Shown: in pieces, positions 8,187 to 16,047 of the stretch
Layout: each line of letters begins with the position of its first letter
Numbering within the stretch: position 1 is the stretch's first letter
Notes under the pieces: model-generated
The model's input: the letters and a program-made list of their open reading frames with translations, nothing else
Database searches by the model: none
What the model was told of the DNA's origin: nothing
Program-made: the position numbers and the translations under genes
Source: an uncultured Pelagibacteraceae bacterium
GTDB lineage: Bacteria > Pseudomonadota > Alphaproteobacteria > Pelagibacterales > Pelagibacteraceae
Assembly (NCBI GenBank): GCA_902553555.1
Contig: CACDLE010000005.1
Location: 1-49,059 of the forward strand
Direction: 5' to 3'
Length of the DNA stretch: 49,059 nt

Positions 8187-9947
8187 ATGACCACTTATAA
8201 TGCTCCAGTCGAAGATATGATGTTTCTTTTTGATAATCTTAAAGATAATAAGAATTATAAAGAGATTGATAAATTTAAAGATATAAGTTCTGACTTGGTA
8301 AAAGATGTTTTAGATCAAGCTGCAAAAATAAATCAAGAAATTGTACATCCTTTAGCTAAAATTGGTGATGAAAATCCATGTGTATATGAAAATGGAATAG
8401 TAAGATCTCCACCAGGTTATAAAGAGGCTTATAAAAAATTCATTACTGATGGGTGGACGTCTTTATCCTGTGATCCAAAATATGGCGGTCAAGGAATGCC
8501 AAAAACCGTAAGTACTTTTTTTGAAGAAATGTTATCTTCAGCAAGTTTATCATTTAAGTTATATAGTGAATTAAGTATCGGAGCTTATAATTGTATCCTT
8601 CATCACGCAGATGATGATATCAAGGACAAGTTTCTTCCAAAAATAGTAGAGGGAAAATGGAGTGGGACTATGTGCTTAACCGAGTCTCAATGCGGAACTG
8701 ATTTGGGTTTAATAAAAACTAAAGCAATCAAAAATACAGATGGATCATTTTCTTTAACTGGACAGAAAATATTTATAACATCTGGGGATCACGACTTAAC
8801 AGAAAATATCGTTCATTTAGTTCTAGCTAAAATACCAGGAGGACCTACAGGAACAAAAGGGATTAGTCTTTTTTTAGTTCCAAAATTTAATGTAAATGAA
8901 AATGGTACAGTAGGTTCTAGGAATGGTGTTAGCACATTATCTATTGAATCTAAAATGGGAATAAAAGGTTCACCAACTTGTGTTCTTAATTTTGACAACG
9001 CCAAAGGTTTTTTAATCGGTAAAGAAAATAAAGGATTAAGTTCGATGTTTACAATGATGAATTTAGAGAGAATTATAGTTGGTATACAAGGATTAGGTAT
9101 TGCAGAAACAGCCTATCAAAATTCATTAGCTTACACTAGAGAAAGGAAACAGGGTAAGTCGAACGATAATAAAAATGGTGATACAGATTTAATAATTAAA
9201 CATGCAGATATCAGAAGAAGTTTAATGAACATGAAATCAATAATTGAAGGTCAAAGATCTCTAGCTTTCTGGTTATCACAACAAGTTGATGTAAGTTTAA
9301 ATCATTCAAATGAAAATGTAAGAAAAGAAGCAGACGAAATGGTCTCCTTAATGACTCCTGTAGTAAAATCTTTCTTTTCAGATATGGGCATGGAAATAAC
9401 AAATGAAGCAATACAAATATTTGGTGGTTATGGCTACACAAGAGATCAAGGTATAGAACAATTATACAGAGATAATAGAATTACACCAATTTATGAGGGA
9501 ACCAATTCTGTGCAAGCAATTGATTTAGTATTTAGAAAAGTACTTACTAATCGAACGTTGGAAAAATTTATATCCTTGCTTCAAAATGAAATTAAAAATT
9601 ATGATGATAATGATGAATTAAAAAGACTATCCAACATTCTTAAAGAAAAGATAAAACTTTTATTAGATTTTTCAAAATGGTTAGAGGATAAGTTTAAAAA
9701 TCAAAAAGATGATGTTAGCGCGGCATGCAATGACTTTTTAAAAGTTCTTGGTTATGTAGCTTTAGGTTTTTCTTGGCTTAAAATGACCAAAGTAAGCTTT
9801 GATAATTCAAGTAAAAATAAAAACTTTTATGAAGAAAAGATTAATACTGCAAAATACTTTTTTGATAAAATTCTTCCTAAAATAGACAGTCATTATCATT
9901 CAGCAATAGCTGGTAGTGAAAGCTTGATGAAAGCTAAATTTAATTGA
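8187..9947 (+). CDS. dmdC: acyl-CoA dehydrogenase, DmdC-like (methylmercaptopropionyl-CoA dehydrogenase)
   Basis: FAD-dependent acyl-CoA dehydrogenase of 586 aa, the long form with an extra C-terminal domain seen in DmdC. It has the FAD/substrate motifs MCLTESQCGTDLG and TGQKIFITSGDHDL, the Arg-Gln FAD contacts region TRERKQGKS, IFGGYGYTRDQGIEQLYRD, and the catalytic-base motif IYEGTN with Glu437. In DMSP demethylation DmdC oxidises methylmercaptopropionyl-CoA to the acrylyl thioether. The assignment to DmdC rests on length plus clustering with dmdB and dmdA. By sequence alone a general medium/long-chain dehydrogenase is possible. No gap separates it from the gene before, and its stop overlaps the region of the ligase start. 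Confidence 0.78.
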   Translation: MTTYNAPVEDMMFLFDNLKDNKNYKEIDKFKDISSDLVKDVLDQAAKINQEIVHPLAKIGDENPCVYENGIVRSPPGYKEAYKKFITDGWTSLSCDPKYGGQGMPKTVSTFFEEMLSSASLSFKLYSELSIGAYNCILHHADDDIKDKFLPKIVEGKWSGTMCLTESQCGTDLGLIKTKAIKNTDGSFSLTGQKIFITSGDHDLTENIVHLVLAKIPGGPTGTKGISLFLVPKFNVNENGTVGSRNGVSTLSIESKMGIKGSPTCVLNFDNAKGFLIGKENKGLSSMFTMMNLERIIVGIQGLGIAETAYQNSLAYTRERKQGKSNDNKNGDTDLIIKHADIRRSLMNMKSIIEGQRSLAFWLSQQVDVSLNHSNENVRKEADEMVSLMTPVVKSFFSDMGMEITNEAIQIFGGYGYTRDQGIEQLYRDNRITPIYEGTNSVQAIDLVFRKVLTNRTLEKFISLLQNEIKNYDDNDELKRLSNILKEKIKLLLDFSKWLEDKFKNQKDDVSAACNDFLKVLGYVALGFSWLKMTKVSFDNSSKNKNFYEEKINTAKYFFDKILPKIDSHYHSAIAGSESLMKAKFN

Positions 9948-9949
9948 AA

Positions 9950-11578
9950 ATGAGTGTATACGAAAAAAATTTAGAAAAAAATAAAGCTAATTTCGTTCCC
10001 TTAACACCACTTACTTTTTTAGTTAGAGCAAAAGAAATCTACCCAAATTATGAAGCAGTAATTTATGAGGATAGAAATTACACATGGTCAGAAGTTTATA
10101 AAAGATGTGTAAAATTTGCCAGTGCACTCTCAAAAATTGGCATTAAAAAAGGTGACACTGTCTCTTTTTTAGCCTTTAACACACCTGAAATTTTTGAAGC
10201 TCATTATTCTGTACCTATGACAGGAGCAGTACTTAATACCATTAATATACGGTTAGACGCAAAAACCATTTCTTATATTTTAGAACATGCTGAAGCAAAA
10301 GTATTAATTGTCGATCGCCAGCTTCATGTTGAAGTAAAGAAAGCTTTAAGCACCATAAAGAGAAAGATTACCATCATTGATATTAGCGATAAGTATGCAG
10401 ATCATTCAAAGTGTGAAAAGATTGGTGATAGAGAGTATGAAGAATTTTTAAAAACTGGTGATGAGAATTTTCAATGGAATATGCCCGATGATGAATGGCA
10501 AGCTCTTTCACTAAGTTATACCTCTGGTACGACAGGAAATCCTAAAGGGGTAGTATATCATCATAGAGGGTCTTACTTAATGTCTACTGGTAGTGCTACT
10601 GCATGGAATATGCCTAATAGATTAAATTTTTTAACTATAGTGCCCATGTTTCATTGTAATGGGTGGGGTTATCCATGGACTGTACCAATGTTAATAGGTC
10701 GAACTATTTGTTTGAGAAATATTGACGTTAAAAAAATTTTTGAGTTAATAGACAAATACAATGTTACACATTTTGGAGGTGCTCCTATAGTTTTGAATAT
10801 GATAACGGGTGCTCCTGAAAAAGACAGGAAAAAATTAAAACAAAAAGTTTATGTTTTAACTGCTGGTGCACCACCTCCAAGTATCATTTTTAAAAAAATG
10901 AAGAGTCTAGGTTTTGAAGTTATGCACGTTTATGGATTAACAGAAACATACGGTCACGTAACTCAATGTGCTTGGAACGAGTCTTGGGATGAGCTTAATG
11001 AAGAAAAACAAAACGAGATTAAAGCTAGACAAGGAGTTCGATATCCAAACACTGAAGGTGTAGCTATAATGGATCCTGAAACAATGAAAGAAGTACCGAA
11101 AGATGGTAAAACTATTGGTGAGATAATGATCAAAGGTAACGTGGTTATGAAAGGATATTTTAAGGATAAAGACGCAACTGATAAAGCTATGAAAGGCGGT
11201 TGGTTCCACACGGGAGATTTAGCGGTGATGCATCCTGATGGTTATGTAAAAATCCAAGATAGATCGAAAGACATAATTATTTCTGGAGGTGAAAATATTT
11301 CGTCTATAGAAATTGAAAATACTTTAGCAAAACATCCATCAGTATCTATTGCGGCTGTTGTTGCAAAACCTGATGAAAAATGGGGAGAGGTACCATGTGC
11401 ATTTATAGAAATGGTTAAAGATAAACCAGTCACAGAAAAAGAACTAATTTCTTTTTGTAAAGAAACTTTAGCAGGATTTAAAGTTCCAAAAAAAGTGGAA
11501 TTTTGCGATCTACCAAAAACATCTACAGGAAAAATACAAAAATTTGAGTTAAGAAAAAAAGCTAAAGAATTAAACTAA
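9950..11578 (+). CDS. dmdB: AMP-forming acyl-CoA ligase, DmdB-like (methylmercaptopropionate-CoA ligase)
   Basis: ANL-superfamily ligase that activates a carboxylate with ATP and CoA. Motifs in order are the phosphate loop YTSGTTGNPKG, FHCNGWGYPW, YGLTETYG, the hinge HTGDLAV followed by DRSKDIIISGGENISS, and the adenylation lysine in STGKIQK (Lys528). Together with DmdC and DmdA in the same array it most likely makes methylmercaptopropionyl-CoA. The family also contains medium-chain fatty-acyl ligases, so substrate is inferred. A TTG 6 nt upstream overlaps the dmdC stop; I prefer the ATG, which gives an N-terminus (MSVYEKNL) resembling known DmdB proteins. Confidence 0.8.
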   Translation: MSVYEKNLEKNKANFVPLTPLTFLVRAKEIYPNYEAVIYEDRNYTWSEVYKRCVKFASALSKIGIKKGDTVSFLAFNTPEIFEAHYSVPMTGAVLNTINIRLDAKTISYILEHAEAKVLIVDRQLHVEVKKALSTIKRKITIIDISDKYADHSKCEKIGDREYEEFLKTGDENFQWNMPDDEWQALSLSYTSGTTGNPKGVVYHHRGSYLMSTGSATAWNMPNRLNFLTIVPMFHCNGWGYPWTVPMLIGRTICLRNIDVKKIFELIDKYNVTHFGGAPIVLNMITGAPEKDRKKLKQKVYVLTAGAPPPSIIFKKMKSLGFEVMHVYGLTETYGHVTQCAWNESWDELNEEKQNEIKARQGVRYPNTEGVAIMDPETMKEVPKDGKTIGEIMIKGNVVMKGYFKDKDATDKAMKGGWFHTGDLAVMHPDGYVKIQDRSKDIIISGGENISSIEIENTLAKHPSVSIAAVVAKPDEKWGEVPCAFIEMVKDKPVTEKELISFCKETLAGFKVPKKVEFCDLPKTSTGKIQKFELRKKAKELN

Positions 11579-11591
11579 TTTAATTATAATA

Positions 11592-12041
11592 ATGGCAAAA
11601 ATTTCAATTAATCTTAAGTGGAATCTTGATGGTGGAGAATTATCACCTGGCAAATATTCAAATAAACATCAAATAGAATTTAACGATGAGATTGTTATAA
11701 ATGGTGACGCAGCTCCAGATTGGAACGGAAACAAACAAAATAGTAATCCCGAACAAGCACTTGCAGCAGCATTAAGCAGTTGTCATATGATGACTTTTTT
11801 AGCTCTTGCTGCCAAAATGAATTGGCCAGTATCAGGATATACAGACAACGCAATAGCAACTTTAGGAAAAAATTCCAAAGGCAAAATGTCAGTAACCAAT
11901 ATTGAATTAAATCCAAAGATAGCATTTTCAAATGAATTCTCTGTAGATGAAAACAAAATGAAAGAGGTGCAAGAGAGAGCTCATCGATATTGTTTTATAG
12001 CTAACTCTTTGTCAGATGAAGTGAAGGTAAAGATTAACTAA
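11592..12041 (+). CDS. OsmC/Ohr-family thiol peroxidase-like protein
   Basis: A 149-aa OsmC-fold protein with the two redox cysteines in ALSSCHM (about residue 63) and HRYCFIANS (about residue 133). Such proteins reduce organic hydroperoxides using lipoylated proteins or thiols. The placement between the DmdB-like ligase and a crotonase is notable: methanethiol and other reactive sulfur species are made by the demethylation route, so a protective or sulfur-handling role is a fair inference but not shown by sequence. It is separated from its neighbours by 13 and 3 bp, so it belongs to the same transcript. Confidence 0.88.
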   Translation: MAKISINLKWNLDGGELSPGKYSNKHQIEFNDEIVINGDAAPDWNGNKQNSNPEQALAAALSSCHMMTFLALAAKMNWPVSGYTDNAIATLGKNSKGKMSVTNIELNPKIAFSNEFSVDENKMKEVQERAHRYCFIANSLSDEVKVKIN

Positions 12042-12044
12042 CCC

Positions 12045-12854
12045 ATGAATTATAGAAAAAATAGCAAAGTTTTAGAAACCTCTTTATATGAAAATGGGGT
12101 AATGCGTTTTAACTTAAATAGTCCAGAGAATTTAAATGCTCTTTCTGAAAATATGATGGATTTAATGCAAAATGCTTTGGACAAGGCAAGTCATAATAAA
12201 AATGTAAGAGTAATAATAATTTCAGGAGAGGGATCAACATTTTCATCTGGACATGACTTAAAAGAGTTAAAGGCTGCAAGAAAAGGTGCAGATAAAGGAA
12301 AAAAATATTTTTTAAAAATAATGAAAAAATGTTCAAAGATGATGCAAACAATAATTAAATGTCCAAAACCAATAATTGCAGAAGTTGAAGGAACAGCTAC
12401 AGCCGCTGGGTGTCAATTAGTTGCAAGTTGTGATTTAGCATATGCTAGCAGCTCAGCTAAATTTGCAACTCCTGGGGTAAATATAGGTTTATTTTGTTCT
12501 ACACCCATGGTTGCAGTTTCGAGAAACTTATCCAATAAACATTCTATGGAAATGCTTTTAACTGGAGAATTAATTTCATCAGATAAAGCCGCTAAAATTG
12601 GTTTAATCAACGATGTTATTGAAATAAATAAACTTAAAGATTTTACATTGGATAAAGCTCAAAAAATTTCAAAAAAATCCTCAGTAACTTTAAAAATCGG
12701 TAAAGAAGCTTTTTACAAGCAATTAGATATGAAACTTTCCGATGCTTATGATTATGCTTCAAAGGTAATGGTTCAAAATATGCTTAAACTAGATGCAAAA
12801 GAGGGTATCGATGCTTTCATTGATAAACGAGAACCTAACTGGAAAGATAAATAA
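12045..12854 (+). CDS. ECHDC3-like crotonase-fold protein (enoyl-CoA hydratase/isomerase family)
   Basis: A 269-aa crotonase-superfamily protein. The oxyanion-hole segments FSSGHDLKEL and ATAAGCQLVASCD and the helix FATPGVNIGLFCSTP match the ECHDC3 subgroup. At the positions of the two hydratase glutamates it has Gln124 and Gly144, so ordinary enoyl-CoA hydration is unlikely and the reaction is unknown. It sits where a dmdD would be expected in a demethylation cluster, but DmdD relies on two glutamates and this is therefore not a plain DmdD. It could bind a CoA thioether or perform thioester chemistry. It starts 3 bp after osmC. Confidence 0.82.
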   Translation: MNYRKNSKVLETSLYENGVMRFNLNSPENLNALSENMMDLMQNALDKASHNKNVRVIIISGEGSTFSSGHDLKELKAARKGADKGKKYFLKIMKKCSKMMQTIIKCPKPIIAEVEGTATAAGCQLVASCDLAYASSSAKFATPGVNIGLFCSTPMVAVSRNLSNKHSMEMLLTGELISSDKAAKIGLINDVIEINKLKDFTLDKAQKISKKSSVTLKIGKEAFYKQLDMKLSDAYDYASKVMVQNMLKLDAKEGIDAFIDKREPNWKDK

Positions 12855-12874
12855 TTTTTAATAAAGGCTTTGAA

Positions 12875-13651
12875 TTGATTACAGAAATTAAAAAGAAAAA
12901 AATATTTTCAAATGATGTTGGTCATCCTTTTGATAAAAAAAAACCGACTATCGTTCTATTGCATGGCAGTGGCCAGTCTCATGTTGTTTGGTCTTTAACT
13001 GATCAATTTTTAGCTGATAAAGGTTTTAATGTATTTAATTTAGATCTTCCAGGACATGGCAATTCCGAAGGACCTTGTTTAAAATCAATAGAAGAAATAT
13101 CAAATTGGATAAATGATTTTGTTGATCATGTTGGTATTGAAAAATCTATATTGATTGCACACTCTCAAGGATGTTTAGAGGCCATAGAATTTACGAAAAA
13201 CTTTCCAAAAAAAGTTGAAAAAATAGTTTTCATTGCTGGGTCCTATTCTATTCCTGTTAACAAAAGTTTAATTGATCTAGCTTTATCTGGTGATATGGAA
13301 GCCCTAAATTTAATGATGAAATGGGGATATGGATCTTCAAAACAATTTATTGGAGGCAATCCATTACAAAAAATACTTAATTCTTCTAGAGAGGTAAGAG
13401 AGGTTCTAGCTGTTGACTTGATTGCTTGTAATAATTACAAAAATGGTGCTGATGCGGTAAATAGTATAACGTGTCCGACATTTTTTATTTTTGGTGAAAT
13501 TGATAAGATGATTAGATTAGAATCAGGAGAGAAATTTGCAAAAATGATTAACAAATCTAAAGTTCATATAATTAAAAATTGTGGTCATATGATAATTTTA
13601 GAAAATGCGTTTGAGATGAGAGAGAAGATTTTAGAATTTTTAAACAAATGA
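12875..13651 (+). CDS. alpha/beta hydrolase
   Basis: A 258-aa alpha/beta-hydrolase-fold enzyme with a complete triad: nucleophile Ser97 in AHSQGC, Asp210 in FGEID and His238 in CGHM, plus the oxyanion motif HGSG at residues 30-33. The substrate is not known. The TTG start is supported by a TAAAGG stretch about 8 nt upstream and the lack of an ATG before the first core strand. Its stop overlaps the ATG of dmdA by 4 bp (ATGA), so its translation is coupled to dmdA. Hydrolysis of a thioester or ester arising from DMSP breakdown is a reasonable guess. Confidence 0.85.
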   Translation: MITEIKKKKIFSNDVGHPFDKKKPTIVLLHGSGQSHVVWSLTDQFLADKGFNVFNLDLPGHGNSEGPCLKSIEEISNWINDFVDHVGIEKSILIAHSQGCLEAIEFTKNFPKKVEKIVFIAGSYSIPVNKSLIDLALSGDMEALNLMMKWGYGSSKQFIGGNPLQKILNSSREVREVLAVDLIACNNYKNGADAVNSITCPTFFIFGEIDKMIRLESGEKFAKMINKSKVHIIKNCGHMIILENAFEMREKILEFLNK

Positions 13652-14754
13652 AGAATTTTTACATAAGTAAATCACGAAGAGTAAGGTCTACACCTTTTAC
13701 AAAAAAAATAGAAGAGCAGGGTGTCAAAAGCTATACAGTTTATAATCATATGTTACTGCCAACCTCTTTTTCCAATGTTGATGAAGAATATTTGCATTTA
13801 AAAAAAGATGTTCAGCTTTGGGATGTTTCAGTGCAAAGAGAAATAGAAATTTCAGGTAAAGACGCACATCAACTAGTGCAATTAATGACATGTAGAGATC
13901 TTTCTAAATCAAAAGTAGGCAGTTGTTATTATGTACCATTAATTGACTCAAATGGTGGAATGGTAAATGATCCTTTAATTTACAAGTTAGAGGATAATAT
14001 TTGGAGAGTATGCATAGCTGACTCAGATGTTTTATTATATGCCAAAGGAATTGCAGCGGGAAAAAAACTAAATGTAAAAATATTTGAGGCGAATATTGAT
14101 ACTTTGGCTTTACAAGGTCCAAAGTCATTTAAATTAATGGAGGACGTGTTTGGGAAAGAAATTAGCGAGTTAAAATTTTTTAAATATAATTTTTTTAAAT
14201 TTAAAAATAATAAGTTTTTAATTTCTAGATCAGGGTTTTCTAAACAGGGAGGTTACGAAATTCATGTAGAAAATGTAAAAGCTGGTTTGGAGTTATATGA
14301 TTATTTCTTTGAGGTAGGAAAAAAATATAATATTAAACCAGGAGCACCTAATCATGCTGAAAGGATTGAAGGAGGCTTATTGTCATATGGAAACGATATG
14401 CTTATAAGCGATAATCCGTTTGAATGTGGTTTTGAAAAACTAGTTCATCTAAACGACAATGTAGAATTTATAGGGAAAGACAGTTTAAAAAAGATTTTGA
14501 AAAATGGTATTAAAAGAAAATTAATGGGTGTAAAGATTAATTCAGATACATTAAACTTATTGAGTGTAGATTTGTTAGATAAGAAAAAACAAATAATAGG
14601 TAATTTAAGATCTGCCGCTTTTTCTCCATCTTTCAAAAAGATAGTTGGGATAGCTATGATTAATAAAGAATATTGTAAAAATAAAGAGATTTTTAAAATC
14701 AATTTAAATGACGATTTACTAGATGGCGAAATTTGCGAATTACCAATAACTTAA
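13648..14754 (+). CDS. dmdA: dimethylsulfoniopropionate demethylase DmdA
   Basis: Tetrahydrofolate-dependent enzyme of the glycine cleavage T-protein (GcvT) fold that removes one methyl from DMSP to give methylmercaptopropionate and 5-methyl-THF. The 368-aa length, the N-terminus with ISKSRRVRSTPFT, the block QLMTCRDLSKSKVG, ALQGPKS, RSGFSKQGGYEIH and GLLSYGNDM match my memory of Pelagibacter DmdA rather than GcvT or dimethylglycine dehydrogenase. The flanking DmdB- and DmdC-like genes support it. It looks divergent from the best-known Pelagibacter copy in many surface positions, so clade assignment needs an alignment. It starts inside the alpha/beta hydrolase stop codon. Confidence 0.87.
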   Translation: MKNFYISKSRRVRSTPFTKKIEEQGVKSYTVYNHMLLPTSFSNVDEEYLHLKKDVQLWDVSVQREIEISGKDAHQLVQLMTCRDLSKSKVGSCYYVPLIDSNGGMVNDPLIYKLEDNIWRVCIADSDVLLYAKGIAAGKKLNVKIFEANIDTLALQGPKSFKLMEDVFGKEISELKFFKYNFFKFKNNKFLISRSGFSKQGGYEIHVENVKAGLELYDYFFEVGKKYNIKPGAPNHAERIEGGLLSYGNDMLISDNPFECGFEKLVHLNDNVEFIGKDSLKKILKNGIKRKLMGVKINSDTLNLLSVDLLDKKKQIIGNLRSAAFSPSFKKIVGIAMINKEYCKNKEIFKINLNDDLLDGEICELPIT

Positions 14755-14755
14755 T

Positions 14756-15040
14756 ATGAAAAAAGCGAAAATTTATATTCCATCTAAAACTGCAACTCAA
14801 TCAGGTCTGGGGAAAGAGGATAAGTGGATTTTGGAGTTTGAATCTAAAGACACTAGTATAAATCCTTTGATGGGGTGGGAGTCATCTATTGATACATTGG
14901 GCGAAGTTAGATTGGAATTTACAACTAAAGAAAAAGCGATTGAATATGCTAAAAAAAACAATATAAATTTTAAGGTAATAGAACCCAATAAAAAGAAGTT
15001 TGTTATTAAATCATATTCAGACAACTTTACTAATAATTAA
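14756..15040 (+). CDS. NDUFS4-like accessory subunit of NADH dehydrogenase (complex I)
   Basis: A 94-aa protein of the ETC complex I subunit family (mitochondrial 18-kDa NDUFS4), found in alphaproteobacteria. Family marks are KIYIPSKTATQSG near the start, WILEFE, NPLMGWESS, the helix KEKAIEYAKKNNI and the end motif KSYSDNF. It is thought to stabilise the NADH-oxidising arm. It starts 1 bp after dmdA and ends 2 bp before the SbmA-like gene, far from any other nuo gene in view. Whether the location has meaning for NADH produced in acyl-CoA oxidation or is only an operon accident is open. Confidence 0.88.
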   Translation: MKKAKIYIPSKTATQSGLGKEDKWILEFESKDTSINPLMGWESSIDTLGEVRLEFTTKEKAIEYAKKNNINFKVIEPNKKKFVIKSYSDNFTNN

Positions 15041-15042
15041 TT

Positions 15043-16047
15043 ATGTGGCGTAGTTTTTTTACAGAGAAAAAATGGTTATTATGGTCGTGGGGCGGTTTTG
15101 CATTCATAATTTTATCTTTACTAGCTCAGACGTATATAGATGTTAAAATAAATGAGTGGTACAAAGGTTTTTACGACCTTTTACAAAAAGCGCCAGAACG
15201 TGAATTGTCCGAGTTTTACGACGGTATTTACTTGTTTATGAAATTGGCAATTCCCTATGTTATAATTTACACAGTCACTAATTATTTCACTAGGCTTTGG
15301 GCTTTTAGATGGAGAGAAGCCATGACTTTCTCTTATATGCCATATTGGAGAGCAGTAGATGCAAAAGTAGAAGGCGCCTCTCAAAGAATTCAAGAAGATG
15401 CCATGAATTTTGCTAAAATTGTTGAGAGTTTAGGTTTACAAATAGTAAGAGCTATAATGCTTTTAATAGCCTTTATACCTATTTTATGGGGCTTATCTTC
15501 AAATGTTGTAATACCATTTTTTAAAGACATTACTGGCTCTCTTGTTTGGGTTTCACTGACGGCTAGTTTAGGAGGTTTAGTTATAAGCTGGTTAGTAGGT
15601 ATAAAACTTCCTGGTTTAGAATATAACAATCAAAAAGTGGAAGCGGCTTTTAGAAAAGAACTTGTTTATGGCGAGGATGATAGAAAAAACTATGTTCAAG
15701 CACCAACAATTTTTCAATTATTTACAGGGATAAAGTTTAATTATCACAGATTATTTTTGCATTATGGATATTTTGATTTATGGATAATAATGTACAACCA
15801 AACCATGATAATTGTTCCTTATCTTTTAATGGGACCAGGTTTATTCACAGGAGCTATGACTTTAGGCGTTTTAATTCAAACCTCTTCTGCTTTTAGAGAA
15901 GTTCAAAGTAGTTTTTCTTTATTTTTACAAAATTGGACCAGGATTACAGAATTAAGATCAATCTATAAACGTTTAAATGAATTTGAAGTTGCAATCAATT
16001 TTAAAAATAAGTTGAGAAAACCTAGAAAATCTGATGTAAGAGCTTAA
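15043..16047 (+). CDS. SbmA/BacA-like inner-membrane transporter
   Basis: A 334-aa membrane protein with about six hydrophobic segments. It resembles SbmA/BacA, the proton-driven importers of peptides and other bulky solutes whose membrane part looks like an ABC exporter but lacks the ATPase. The WRSFFTEKKWLLWSW start, the NEWYKGFYDLLQ block and the RIQEDAMNFA segment are the recognisable parts. It is shorter than E. coli SbmA (about 400 aa), as expected for the single-domain form. No ATPase partner is adjacent. Its last base overlaps the ATG of the next permease. Confidence 0.8.
   Translation: MWRSFFTEKKWLLWSWGGFAFIILSLLAQTYIDVKINEWYKGFYDLLQKAPERELSEFYDGIYLFMKLAIPYVIIYTVTNYFTRLWAFRWREAMTFSYMPYWRAVDAKVEGASQRIQEDAMNFAKIVESLGLQIVRAIMLLIAFIPILWGLSSNVVIPFFKDITGSLVWVSLTASLGGLVISWLVGIKLPGLEYNNQKVEAAFRKELVYGEDDRKNYVQAPTIFQLFTGIKFNYHRLFLHYGYFDLWIIMYNQTMIIVPYLLMGPGLFTGAMTLGVLIQTSSAFREVQSSFSLFLQNWTRITELRSIYKRLNEFEVAINFKNKLRKPRKSDVRA

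Noticed and set aside
10937-11211. Two overlapping minus-strand frames inside dmdB
   Set aside because: Antisense shadows of conserved ligase motifs.
12045-12854. Calling this gene dmdD because of its place in the DMSP array
   Set aside because: Both catalytic glutamate positions are replaced (Gln and Gly) and the motifs fit ECHDC3-like proteins better.
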